Origin: QEXZ01 sp034660015
GTDB lineage: Archaea; Halobacteriota; Syntropharchaeia; Alkanophagales; Methanospirareceae
Reading direction: 5' to 3'
Assembly (NCBI GenBank): GCA_034660015.1
Contig: JAYEII010000116.1
Coordinates: 1 to 26,781 of the forward strand
Length of the DNA: 26,781 nt
A model generated the notes under the pieces. It worked only from the letters and a program-made list of their open reading frames with translations. It did not search any database and was not told the origin of the DNA. Positions 13,949 to 21,741 of this stretch are shown piece after piece. Position numbers and translations under genes: made by a program. Position 1 is the first letter of the stretch. Each line of letters opens with the position of its first letter.

Positions 13949-14872
13949 ATGAGATATCTAAGATATTATGCTCCAGATTATGACCAAAATGAACATGGAA
14001 GGATATTACAGCTTCTCGAAGAGATAAAAAGGAAGCATGGAATTGAATATGAAGAAATTCCTGTTGAAGAAAGAGACTGGTATAACAGAAAGCCTGTAAT
14101 GACAGAAAGGGCGGTTTATGAAAATTATCTTAAACCCCAAACAAGAGTAATAAAATCTAACGATCCAGACGCAGAAACAGTTGCTAAGAAATTTAAAAGT
14201 AGAAGTGGCAATATTTTTGTCGCAGGCACAATTGCTGCTATTGAGGACGAAAAAGTTTTGTGGGGGACTCCTTTTAAACAATCTGAGTTTTTAGAAGGTG
14301 TTTTGGAAAAAGGGTGGGGGTTAATTAATAAATTTCAATCTGGAAAAGAGGTAAAAGACATTCATAGTGAATTGTTTAAACGGTTAAAGGAAAATAACTT
14401 ACCGCAGCCCGAAATAAGGGATAAAGTCTGGTTAAGAGAGATTGTTGTTGGTTTTAGGAAAGCTGGTATAAGAAAAGAGGATGTGAACAGGGAATACGAT
14501 GAGGATATAGCCAAAAAATTTGATGAAGAACTTAAAATAGCTTACAAAAAGATGTGTGAGCTTAATCTTATAGATGATATATGGTATAAGAAAACCTTGC
14601 AAAGAGATCTTTCATCTAAATATGGATTTGGGTCGCCTCTTTTTGTAATGTTTGTAGATTTTTTAGTTTTGTCGGAAGGTTCAAATTGGGTAATAGAAGG
14701 AAAAGAAAAGCTAAATTATGAAGCAATAGGGCAAGTATTGGTCTATAAGGATCTTTTAAAGGAAGACTATCTTGAGTTGGGAGAGATTAAAAAGGGGATT
14801 GCATGTTTTGAGGGCGATGAAAGGTTAGAGCCGACATGCAAAAAGTTAGGAATAGAAGTATTTGTCTTATAA
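13949..14872 (+). CDS. Predicted PD-(D/E)XK nuclease, family not recognised
   Basis: The 307-residue protein ends in a nuclease-like core. Asp237 is in FVMFVDFLVL. Glu250 and Lys252 are in NWVIEGKEKLNYEAIGQVLV, with Gln262 after them, the D-ExK-Q order of PD-(D/E)XK enzymes. The last 30 residues (KKGIACFEGD ... KKLGIEVFVL) look like the closing strand. Residues 1-130 (MRYLRYYAPDYDQNEHGRIL, HGIEYEEIPVEERD, GNIFVAGTIAAIEDEKVLWG) form a separate domain with a possible thioredoxin-like or similar alpha/beta look that I cannot name. ATG 13949 with AAGGTGG 5 nt upstream is preferred over GTG 13940. Coding is A/T-rich. The partner is probably the 157-residue protein upstream. Confidence 0.75.
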   Translation: MRYLRYYAPDYDQNEHGRILQLLEEIKRKHGIEYEEIPVEERDWYNRKPVMTERAVYENYLKPQTRVIKSNDPDAETVAKKFKSRSGNIFVAGTIAAIEDEKVLWGTPFKQSEFLEGVLEKGWGLINKFQSGKEVKDIHSELFKRLKENNLPQPEIRDKVWLREIVVGFRKAGIRKEDVNREYDEDIAKKFDEELKIAYKKMCELNLIDDIWYKKTLQRDLSSKYGFGSPLFVMFVDFLVLSEGSNWVIEGKEKLNYEAIGQVLVYKDLLKEDYLELGEIKKGIACFEGDERLEPTCKKLGIEVFVL

Positions 14873-14940
14873 TCATAATGTAAAATTTCGCTTATGTTCA
14901 TTTTGTGAGAGTATATGCTACAAAGCCCGATCAACCGCCA

Positions 14941-14983
14941 AGGATGCCTCGGAATTTATTCCGAGCATGGAGAGGTTGGGGCT
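14941..14983 (+). repeat. 43-nt hairpin repeat, copy B (IS605 right-end-like)
   Basis: CTCGGAAT-TT-ATTCCGAG (14948-14965) is a perfect palindrome. The surrounding sequence matches copy A at 13302-13344 in the same orientation. The frame equivalent to copy A reads INRQGCLGIYSEHGEVGAVE and stays open further. Hairpins of this look close the right end of many IS200/IS605 elements; that identification rests on resemblance alone. Confidence 0.75.
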
Positions 14984-15329
14984 GTTGAATATAAGAAAAA
15001 AGAACTTAGAAAAAGAGAGCCTAAAAATATATCTACACGTTAAACTTAAACATTGCGAGTCGGAGATATTTAATATTGCAAAAAAATATGCAATCTTGCC
15101 AATAGAAGGAATCGAAATGCAATTAGAGCGTTTTTAGCATTTGCGAGGAAGATTGTCAATAAATAGGGATATAGCTCATCTGCGTTAATCAGTGTCTTTT
15201 TAACTCCCAGACACAGATTTACACTGATTTTTTGGCACAATAAATTCGGGTTAATTTGTGATGACTGCCTATAATCTGTGCTAATCTGTGTAATCTGGTG
15301 GTTATAATTTTCGTCGAGACGCACGAATT
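14984..15329. other. Non-coding right part of the island, repeat-rich
   Basis: After copy B, A-rich sequence runs to about 15140 with no convincing gene. Then come CACAGATT-type pairs (TCTGCGTTAATCAGTGTC at about 15179-15196, GACACAGATTTACACTGATT at 15209-15228, opposed arms at 15260-15300) and the 45-nt repeat copy 3 (15271-15314), up to the end of the uS7 gene. Confidence 0.6.
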
Positions 15330-15893
15330 TCACCTCGCTGCCCTTGCCATCCGTTCTTTCTCCTCCTTCTTGTTTATCGAATGGCATTTCTTGTTTTTTG
15401 CCGCATTTATTATCTCATCCGCAAGGCATTGCTCTATACTTCGCCGGGTCTTGAATGCGCATTTCTCTGACCCATGCGCGATGAACAGCAGTGCCAGATC
15501 TACTTTTCGTTGCGAGGTTACATCCACGGGCTTGGGAACCATTATACCGCCAAATCGCAGTCTGATTGTCTCTTCCCTCGGACCTGCGTTTTGAATTGCA
15601 TGCACAAGCAACTGGACAGGATTCTCCTTTGTGCGTTCATAAATCAACTCAAAAGCATTTTTGACGATTTTGTATGCTTTTAGTTTCTTTCCCGTGTTCC
15701 TTTCCGTTCGCATTAATTTGTTAATTAGCCGCTCAACCACGCAAACTTTTGCTTGCTCAAACTGCTGTTTTGCATGTCTGCCTCCACTATGCAGCATGGA
15801 CACAGGCTTGAGACTGACGTGCCTTTCCACGCCTATATCCTGTATCTCCACTTCCGAAATGTCCCATCTATCAAATATTTTATCTAATGCCAT
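15330..15893 (-). CDS. rps7: Small ribosomal subunit protein uS7
   Basis: The 187-residue protein has the archaeal uS7 pattern: FDRWDISEVEIQDIGVERHV near the start, then HAKQQFEQAKVCVVERLINK, LLVHAIQNAGPREETIRLRF, and GGIMVPKPVDVTSQRKVDLA, ending in the conserved SIEQCLADEIINAAKN region. It binds the 3' major domain of 16S rRNA and nucleates the 30S head. It lies 2 nt after the uS12 gene. In many euryarchaea EF-2 and EF-1A follow; here the operon ends at the accessory island. Confidence 0.96.
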   Translation of the reverse strand: MALDKIFDRWDISEVEIQDIGVERHVSLKPVSMLHSGGRHAKQQFEQAKVCVVERLINKLMRTERNTGKKLKAYKIVKNAFELIYERTKENPVQLLVHAIQNAGPREETIRLRFGGIMVPKPVDVTSQRKVDLALLFIAHGSEKCAFKTRRSIEQCLADEIINAAKNKKCHSINKKEEKERMARAAR

Positions 15894-15895
15894 TT

Positions 15896-16324
15896 TTACC
15901 TGAGGACCTTCTCCTTCTTTCCACTTACTAATTGGTCTAATGCGATGTCCGTTACCGCCACCACCTTGAACCTTACACCTGAGAGGTCGCCATACGACCT
16001 CCCTTTTCTTCCTCCCATTCCTACTATCAATACCTCATCATGCTCGTCTATAAACTTTATTGCACCATCGCCAGGGCAAAAAGCGGTAACCTGCTTGCCA
16101 TTTTTGATTAACTGAACACGAACGCATTTGCGTATTGCTGAATTCGGCTGTTTCGCTTCTATCCCTACCTTCTCCAGGACAATAGCCCGTGCCATGTGCG
16201 CCCCCTCCATAGGGTCAGCTTTCTTAGCCGATTTCAATGCTCTTCGAACAAAGCCCGGATTCTTCCATCTGGACTCCCTTTGGCTATTCTTCGCCTTCCT
16301 TGCTGCGTATAGTCCTCTTCCCAT
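15896..16324 (-). CDS. rps12: Small ribosomal subunit protein uS12
   Basis: The 142-residue protein shows the archaeal/eukaryotic uS12 form: MGRGLYAARKAKNSQRESRW, then GIEAKQPNSAIRKCVRVQLI, the decoding loop FCPGDGA, and VLIVGMGGRKGRSYGDLSGV. It contributes to codon recognition at the A site. It sits between nusA (88-nt gap) and rps7 (2-nt gap) in the usual archaeal order. Confidence 0.97.
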   Translation of the reverse strand: MGRGLYAARKAKNSQRESRWKNPGFVRRALKSAKKADPMEGAHMARAIVLEKVGIEAKQPNSAIRKCVRVQLIKNGKQVTAFCPGDGAIKFIDEHDEVLIVGMGGRKGRSYGDLSGVRFKVVAVTDIALDQLVSGKKEKVLR

Positions 16325-16412
16325 CTTATATCTTACCTCAATTTGTACAGGTTTGATGTTTCAGGTTTGGGGTTTGAACTGAGCCATCTGACCACTCATA
16401 CCTCGCACCTCA

Positions 16413-16841
16413 CTATACTATTATCACGTTATCTATATCTTGATTTCTTTTTACTAATACCTTTACCTTCCTTATCTTCTCGCCGTTCCTTCCTATTGCA
16501 ATGCCCTTGTCTTTATTGAAAACCTGCACGTATGCACATCTCTGCCCCTTTCTGGTCAACAGCTCTACGCTTTTCACATACGCAGGGCGAAACAGGTTTT
16601 CTATGAATTCCTTTACATCTGCGGAGTACTCCACAAGTTCTATCTCCTTTTTTAACAGCTCTTTTACCTTGGTTACATTTGACCCTCCCTTACCTATCGC
16701 TATGCTCATGTCCCCATTTTTTATCACCATTGTCACCTTGTTCTCTTCGTTATTCACCAGGCAATCCCTAACTCCTGCTCCTGTAAGATGCTCAAATACT
16801 CCAATATACCCTATTCCTTCAGTATCTAACTTCACGGTCAC
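16413..16841 (-). CDS. nusA: Archaeal NusA-like transcription factor (two KH domains)
   Basis: The 142-residue protein consists only of two KH domains, as in archaeal NusA: KNGDMSIAIGKGGSNVTKVK (about 42-61) and FNKDKGIAIGRNGEKIRKVK (about 108-127), each with a GxxG loop. It lacks the polymerase-binding and S1 domains of the bacterial protein. It binds RNA and is expected to act with RNA polymerase, consistent with its place between the polymerase and ribosomal genes. It lies 6 nt after the eL30 gene. Confidence 0.95.
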   Translation of the reverse strand: MTVKLDTEGIGYIGVFEHLTGAGVRDCLVNNEENKVTMVIKNGDMSIAIGKGGSNVTKVKELLKKEIELVEYSADVKEFIENLFRPAYVKSVELLTRKGQRCAYVQVFNKDKGIAIGRNGEKIRKVKVLVKRNQDIDNVIIV

Positions 16842-16847
16842 TTTCTA

Positions 16848-17204
16848 TCACCTGTTTTTTTCTTTTTCAATAAGCCGTAATATGTCCGATTTCCCTGTAT
16901 CCCGAATGCATAAAGAAGCTATCGAATAAGGTTTACCACATGCAAGCCCAAGTTCAAGGCTATTAACAGGATATTCATAGAAAAGGGTATTTCCTTTTTT
17001 CTGCTTGGTTACCTCTTTGAAACCCTCTGTTATATCTTCAGGGCAGTTAGAAGCGTAAATGACCGCCTTTACTACTGCTTCTTCCCCCCTCAGCGCTTTT
17101 AATGTCTCGTTCGCCCCTATCAATACTTTACCGCTTTTTAGCACTTTTTGTAATTCTCTGTTCATATCGGAAATTTCAACTGACTTGCTTTTTATCTCTG
17201 CCAT
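16848..17204 (-). CDS. rpl30e: Large ribosomal subunit protein eL30
   Basis: The 118-residue L7Ae-fold protein shows MNRELQKVLKSGKVLIGANE, TLKALRGEEAVVKAVIYASN and CPEDI, then the C-terminal YPVNSLELGLACGKPYSIAS. Most relatives start close to the Met14 here (MNRELQKV), so the first 13 residues may be a local extension or the true start may be 17165. The promoter motif at 17221-17255, together with a repeat remnant, lies in the 92-nt gap to rpoA'', so it may have its own promoter besides operon read-through. Confidence 0.93.
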   Translation of the reverse strand: MAEIKSKSVEISDMNRELQKVLKSGKVLIGANETLKALRGEEAVVKAVIYASNCPEDITEGFKEVTKQKKGNTLFYEYPVNSLELGLACGKPYSIASLCIRDTGKSDILRLIEKEKNR

Positions 17205-17220
17205 TTATTTTGTCCTATTT

Positions 17221-17255
17221 TGTTGTATATAATGTATAACTTTCTTCCATTTTAT
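17221..17255 (-). promoter_or_regulatory. Promoter motif upstream of eL30
   Basis: Minus strand: ATAAAATGGAAGAAAGTTAT then ACATTATATACAACA. It aligns with the blocks before nmd3, asd and the PUA gene. It lies inside the operon, so it would be an internal promoter for eL30-nusA-uS12-uS7. Confidence 0.45.
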
Positions 17256-17296
17256 CTGTTTTTTTCTCCCTCTGTGTAATCTGTGGTTATTCTTTT

Positions 17297-18655
17297 TTAT
17301 CCTCCTCTTGCTACCAATTCTATTGCTCCTGTTCCCAATTTTATGGGTTGCCCCACAATCACGTTTTCCGTAACGCCTTTTAACTCATCCGTTTCGCCAT
17401 ACATAGCTGCATCCAGTAGATTGTCCACGGTAACCTCAAAAGCGGCTCTTGAGAGAACTGAAACTTTCCCTCCCGCTAATCCATGCCGCCCTATCGACTT
17501 CACTTTACCCTCCATCGTCATCGCATCAGCAATTAACGTTACATGGCGGACATCCACGTCCAACCCCTGCTCCTTTAATGTATTCATCATCTCATCAATT
17601 ATCGCATTACGAGCTGCTTCTATGCCCAGAACATCTGCTATTTCCGCTATGTTGTTCGTTGTTGTCCTGCTGAAATCTACGCCTTCTATCCCCCGCACCT
17701 TTTTCAGTGCCGAGCCCTCGGTGTACAGCATATATTCACCATCTCCTTCGTTTTCTCTTCTCACTATTCCACGCATTATTCCTTCTATTCCTTTCACCGA
17801 TAGGTTATTCACATCCTTCTCAAGCTTTCGCAACTCCTGGTATGACTTATTCGGCACCTGTATTCGCAACTTGCCATCTTCCGCTTCTTCTACGTGCACA
17901 TCCGAATCCATACCCTCTATTTTTTCTTTTACTTCTTCTTTTTCTATATGCCTTCTCTTCAGTTCCTTTTCGCGTAGCGAAACCCACACCGACATATCCT
18001 TTCGGGACACGTCTATTTCGCTTTTTATATCCCGTATATATGTCTTTTCTATTTCCCTTGCCAGTTCCTCTGCCTTGTTTCTATTCCGTGCATACTCCCC
18101 GGTTAACTTTATCTCCATTGCAGGTGTAGATGGTTTTTTCCTTGCATCTACTACCTCTATTATTCGCGGTAATCCCAGCGTTATGTATATCGCACCAACA
18201 CCCGCGTAATGGAAAGTTCGCAGTGTCATCTGAGTTCCCGGCTCGCCGATAGACTGCGCTGCGACTATTCCAACCGCTTCCCGTGGCACCACCTTTGATT
18301 TGTTATATTTCTCTGCGACTCCATTTAAAATCGCATCCAGCTTTTCATTGTTTAGTTCTGTCCTTATAGCCCTTAGCTTCTTCTTCAATTCGTCTTTTAT
18401 GCGTTTTGGTATCGCACTTTCATTCACCTTTAGCTCTATGTCCCCAAATTTTATCTCGCCTTCCTCTTCCCTGCCCGCCATTCTTATTATATCTTCTGCG
18501 CATCCCTCTTCTACCTCCTCGGAGTCTAATAGTTTATCGAGCCCCGCGGTTAGCTCTGCCAGCATAAACTCATCCCCTATTAGTCCTGCTATCTCTTGCT
18601 CTACTCCTGCTCTCGTCAATTCTTTCGTTACTTCTTCCTTTGTTTGCATAACCAT
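17297..18655 (-). CDS. rpoA2: DNA-directed RNA polymerase subunit A''
   Basis: The 452-residue subunit is the C-terminal part of the largest polymerase chain. VPREAVGIVAAQSIGEPGTQ followed by MTLRTFHYAGV (about 122-153) and GLPRIIEVVDARK are diagnostic, and the C-terminal half carries the jaw and clamp base (TTNNIAEIADVLGIEAARNA, DAMTMEGKVKSIGRHGLAGG). It is somewhat longer than the ~390-400 residues I expect, mainly through a charged N-terminal region and a charged middle (EREIEKTYIR ... EVKEKIEGMD). It begins 5 nt after rpoA' ends. Confidence 0.96.
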   Translation of the reverse strand: MVMQTKEEVTKELTRAGVEQEIAGLIGDEFMLAELTAGLDKLLDSEEVEEGCAEDIIRMAGREEEGEIKFGDIELKVNESAIPKRIKDELKKKLRAIRTELNNEKLDAILNGVAEKYNKSKVVPREAVGIVAAQSIGEPGTQMTLRTFHYAGVGAIYITLGLPRIIEVVDARKKPSTPAMEIKLTGEYARNRNKAEELAREIEKTYIRDIKSEIDVSRKDMSVWVSLREKELKRRHIEKEEVKEKIEGMDSDVHVEEAEDGKLRIQVPNKSYQELRKLEKDVNNLSVKGIEGIMRGIVRRENEGDGEYMLYTEGSALKKVRGIEGVDFSRTTTNNIAEIADVLGIEAARNAIIDEMMNTLKEQGLDVDVRHVTLIADAMTMEGKVKSIGRHGLAGGKVSVLSRAAFEVTVDNLLDAAMYGETDELKGVTENVIVGQPIKLGTGAIELVARGG

Positions 18656-18660
18656 TATGC

Positions 18661-21600
18661 TTATGCTCCTGTTCCTGCTTCTGCCATTACGTCTTTTATT
18701 ATCTCATCTATGTCTACCACTTTACCATATTCACATGCAGAAGGGTCCACGCTATCTTCGCCATATTTAAATTGCACGATTGTATCCCTTGTTTCCCTTA
18801 CAGTTTCATCATCTTTCACTTCGAGGTCAAGTAAAGCATTAATAAGCCGTCTCTGGAAGTATCCACTCTGGGAGGTACGGACTGCAGTATCCACCAATGC
18901 TTCTCGCCCGCCAACAGCGTGGAAGAAATATTCAGTGGGTGATAACCCTTCCTTGAAAGAAGGTTTTACAAAACCATGTGCCTTTGCACTGCGGTCAGCA
19001 GGTTTAAAATGAGGCAGAGTTCTCCCTCTGTATCCCCTCTTTATCCTTTCGCCCCTGACGGATTGCTGCCCTACACATGCAGCCATTTGCGTTAAATTGA
19101 GCAGTGAGCCACGGGCACCTGACTTTGCCATAAGCACACCTGCGTTTTCTATTCCGAGATACCGCTCTGCGATACTTCCTGCCTCATCCCTTGCACGACC
19201 AAGAGTCTCCATTATCCGCAGTTCTAACGTCTCCTCTACCGTCCTCCCGGGTAAAGCCTCGAGCTCTTCTGCTTCATACGCCCTTATCAACTCGTCAACT
19301 TTGTGCTCCGCCTCACGCATCGCCTCTTCTCTTATTTGCTGCTCCCCTTCTCTCGATATGTCCTCATCACTTATGCCAAAGCTAAAACCAGCACGCAGGA
19401 TATAATTGGTAGCAAGCCGAGCGAGATTGTTTATAAACTTTTTCGCTGCTTCTTCACCGTATTGTCGGACCATCCGGTCAATTATTTTCCCCTTGAACGA
19501 GCCCACAGCGATTTCGTCTATCACGCCCGTTTCCAGATTCCCGTCTTGTATCGTAACCCCGCCGACCTTACCATTGAATTGTAAATTCAATCCCATGGGT
19601 AGTATCATGCTGAATATTTGTTTCCCTGTCCAGTAAGGTCTGTCCTCAGACGCCAAACCTGAAACCTCGGACCTAAAAGTAAAAGTTCCCGCAGGCTCTC
19701 TTAAATCGTCTATATCTATCCCCTTCAGTATCTCCAGCGTTTCTTCACGGTCAAATTTCTTTTCCCCATACGTAAGTAAAAACAGACTTGAGACGTGGTC
19801 GTGGATACCGCCTATAATCGGTCTGCCAAATCGGGGTGATATTATGTTGTGCTGCACAGCCATCAGGATCTTCGCTTCTGCCCTCGCTTCTTCGGTCTGC
19901 AATACGTGAAGGTTCATCTCATCACCGTCATAATCAGCGTTGTAGGGCGGGCAAACAGTAGGATTTAACCTGAATGTCTTACCGGGCATCACACGCACAT
20001 AGTGTGCCATTATGCTCATTCTATGTAGCGAGGGCTGTCTGTTGAACAGCACGATGTCCCGGTCACGGAGATGTCTTTCCACCTTCCACCCAATCTCCAG
20101 CTCCTCTGCTAACGTCTCGTAATTGGTTTCTGTTATTTTTACCTTTTTACCATCCCCTCTTCGTACATAATTCGCACCCGGGTGTTCGTTTCCTCTTCTT
20201 ACGGTTTCCTTCAGGAGGTCAATGTTTCTTTCAGTTACGTTAACGTTGACGGTCAACTCTTTTGCTATCGCTTCGGGCACGCCGACTTCGTCTATATCTA
20301 TATCGGGAGCGGGTGATATAACCGTTCGAGCGGAGTAATTAACTCGTTTTCCCGATAGCGACCCTCTAAATCTGCCTTCTTTTCCTTTTAGTCGCTGTGT
20401 CATTGTCTTAAGTGGTCTTCCACTTCTGTGCCTCGCAGGTGGTATACCTGCAATTTCGTTGTCGAGATATGTACTTATGTGATACTGAAGAAGTTCCCAG
20501 AGGTCTTCAATTATCAATTGTGGCGCACCAGCAGCGCGATTATCCATAAATCGGTGGTTGATTCGTATGATGTCTACCAATTTATGCGTTAGGTCATCCT
20601 CGCTTCGTTGTCCACTCTCTAACGTGATAGAAGGTCTTGCGGTTACCGGAGGAACGGGCAATACCGTAAGAATCATCCACTCGGGTCTCGCACTTTTCGG
20701 GTTCATTCCGAAGAGAGCTATATCTTCATCAGGTATTTTTTCAAGTCGTTCTCGCACATCACTGGGCATTAATCTACGCTTTCTCTCTTTTTCGTCTATC
20801 TCTATGTATGTAGAGGGTTTATCGAATTTTATGACTCGCTGAGGTGTGCCGCAGTCAACAGTTAGCTTACCATTTCCTTTTTTGACGATGTATCTCTTAT
20901 CTTTGTCCGTTATCAGCCATTTATTGTCTGTTTCCTTTTTAATGGACGGATTTTTGCTAAGCGCATGCCCCTCAGTAGCGAACTTCCTCCTCAATTCTTT
21001 TGAAATAACGTCTTCTCCTTTGTTTAAGCTATTCTCTAATCTCGCATTCGCGGCGAAATCGAATAAATGGTCCCCACAATGGCTGCATACCGTGTGTTTC
21101 GCTGCCTCTTTGAACATACGCTTCACCGCTTCGCCAACGCCGGGTTGCTTCCCTTTTCCCCGTTCTATATCATTTAAAAAACGCCCTTTTTCGCCCGCAT
21201 CGTAAACGTTTAGTTTTCCTGCCTCTTTCCTGATAATAAATAGTTCCTTATCGGTTATTGTCCATTCGTCGTTTTTCTCTTTTGTGATGCTGGCGTTAGT
21301 CGAAAGCGAGAAGCCGTTGTCACCGAATTCCTTGTGCCATTTCTCCGAGATGATTTCACGCTTCAAGTCGTGTTCTAACTCCGTATCCGAGACGGAGAAC
21401 AGAAAATACGCATCTTCCAGCAAAACCCTGCCACACTCCCTGCATGTCGCACTCAGCATCCGATAAATCAACTTTGCATAGCCTATGTGTACAACAGGTG
21501 CAGCAAGCTCGATGTGCCCAAAATGACCGGGACATTCTCCCATTCGACCACCGCATGTTTTGCATCTCAATCCAGGGTCAATAACTCCAAGCCGCTGGTT

Positions 21601-21735
21601 CACCAAACCCATCTCTATGGGAAAGCCGTCTTCACCATAGGTATCAGCAGTGATTATCTTCGAAGCACTCATCTTCCTTATCTCCTTTGGCGATAGCAGC
21701 CCGAATTTTATCCCTTTTATTCTTTTCGTTCTCAT
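18661..21735 (-). CDS. rpoA1: DNA-directed RNA polymerase subunit A' with two inserted repeats
   Basis: This 1024-residue subunit carries the catalytic centre: NADYDGD (residues 599-605, the three Asp that hold Mg2+; Tyr replaces the usual Phe), zinc sites CKTCGGRMGECPGHFGH (58-74), CRECG (98-102) and CSHCG (217-221), RPLKTMTQRLKGKEGRFRG, and the bridge helix/trigger loop region (SGARGSLLNLTQMAACVGQQ, then GREALVDTAVRTSQSGYFQR). It is about 120-140 residues longer than usual. The excess is accounted for by two similar ~60-residue inserts at 119-180 and 232-296, in the clamp near the zinc sites. Confidence 0.96.
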   Translation of the reverse strand: MRTKRIKGIKFGLLSPKEIRKMSASKIITADTYGEDGFPIEMGLVNQRLGVIDPGLRCKTCGGRMGECPGHFGHIELAAPVVHIGYAKLIYRMLSATCRECGRVLLEDAYFLFSVSDTELEHDLKREIISEKWHKEFGDNGFSLSTNASITKEKNDEWTITDKELFIIRKEAGKLNVYDAGEKGRFLNDIERGKGKQPGVGEAVKRMFKEAAKHTVCSHCGDHLFDFAANARLENSLNKGEDVISKELRRKFATEGHALSKNPSIKKETDNKWLITDKDKRYIVKKGNGKLTVDCGTPQRVIKFDKPSTYIEIDEKERKRRLMPSDVRERLEKIPDEDIALFGMNPKSARPEWMILTVLPVPPVTARPSITLESGQRSEDDLTHKLVDIIRINHRFMDNRAAGAPQLIIEDLWELLQYHISTYLDNEIAGIPPARHRSGRPLKTMTQRLKGKEGRFRGSLSGKRVNYSARTVISPAPDIDIDEVGVPEAIAKELTVNVNVTERNIDLLKETVRRGNEHPGANYVRRGDGKKVKITETNYETLAEELEIGWKVERHLRDRDIVLFNRQPSLHRMSIMAHYVRVMPGKTFRLNPTVCPPYNADYDGDEMNLHVLQTEEARAEAKILMAVQHNIISPRFGRPIIGGIHDHVSSLFLLTYGEKKFDREETLEILKGIDIDDLREPAGTFTFRSEVSGLASEDRPYWTGKQIFSMILPMGLNLQFNGKVGGVTIQDGNLETGVIDEIAVGSFKGKIIDRMVRQYGEEAAKKFINNLARLATNYILRAGFSFGISDEDISREGEQQIREEAMREAEHKVDELIRAYEAEELEALPGRTVEETLELRIMETLGRARDEAGSIAERYLGIENAGVLMAKSGARGSLLNLTQMAACVGQQSVRGERIKRGYRGRTLPHFKPADRSAKAHGFVKPSFKEGLSPTEYFFHAVGGREALVDTAVRTSQSGYFQRRLINALLDLEVKDDETVRETRDTIVQFKYGEDSVDPSACEYGKVVDIDEIIKDVMAEAGTGA
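20848..21042 (-). repeat. RpoA' insert copy 2 (residues about 232-296)
   Basis: The peptide runs RLENSLNKGEDVISKELRRK, FATEGHALSKNPSIKKETDN, KWLITDKDKRYIVKKGNGKL, TVDCG. It aligns throughout with insert copy 1. It lies between the CSHCG zinc pair and the conserved FDKPSTYIEI segment, where other archaeal A' chains have only a short linker. Confidence 0.75.
21196..21381 (-). repeat. RpoA' insert copy 1 (residues about 119-180)
   Basis: The peptide runs ELEHDLKREIISEKWHKEFG, DNGFSLSTNASITKEKNDEW, TITDKELFIIRKEAGKLNVY, DAG. The pattern shared with copy 2 is IS-x(4)-KF-x(3)-G-x-LS-x-N-x-SI-x-KE-x-N-x-W-ITDK, then K-GKL-V. It sits after CRECGRVLLEDAYFLF. Confidence 0.75.
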
Positions 21736-21741
21736 TTTCGT

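Noticed and set aside
14862..15137. 91-codon plus-strand frame with CSFCES
   Set aside because: It overlaps the end of the PD-(D/E)XK gene and runs through hairpin copy B in a frame other than the conserved one. It has no SD and no family look.
17283..18209. 308-codon plus-strand frame opposite rpoA''
   Set aside because: Antisense shadow of a certain gene; low-complexity Ser/Phe-rich translation.
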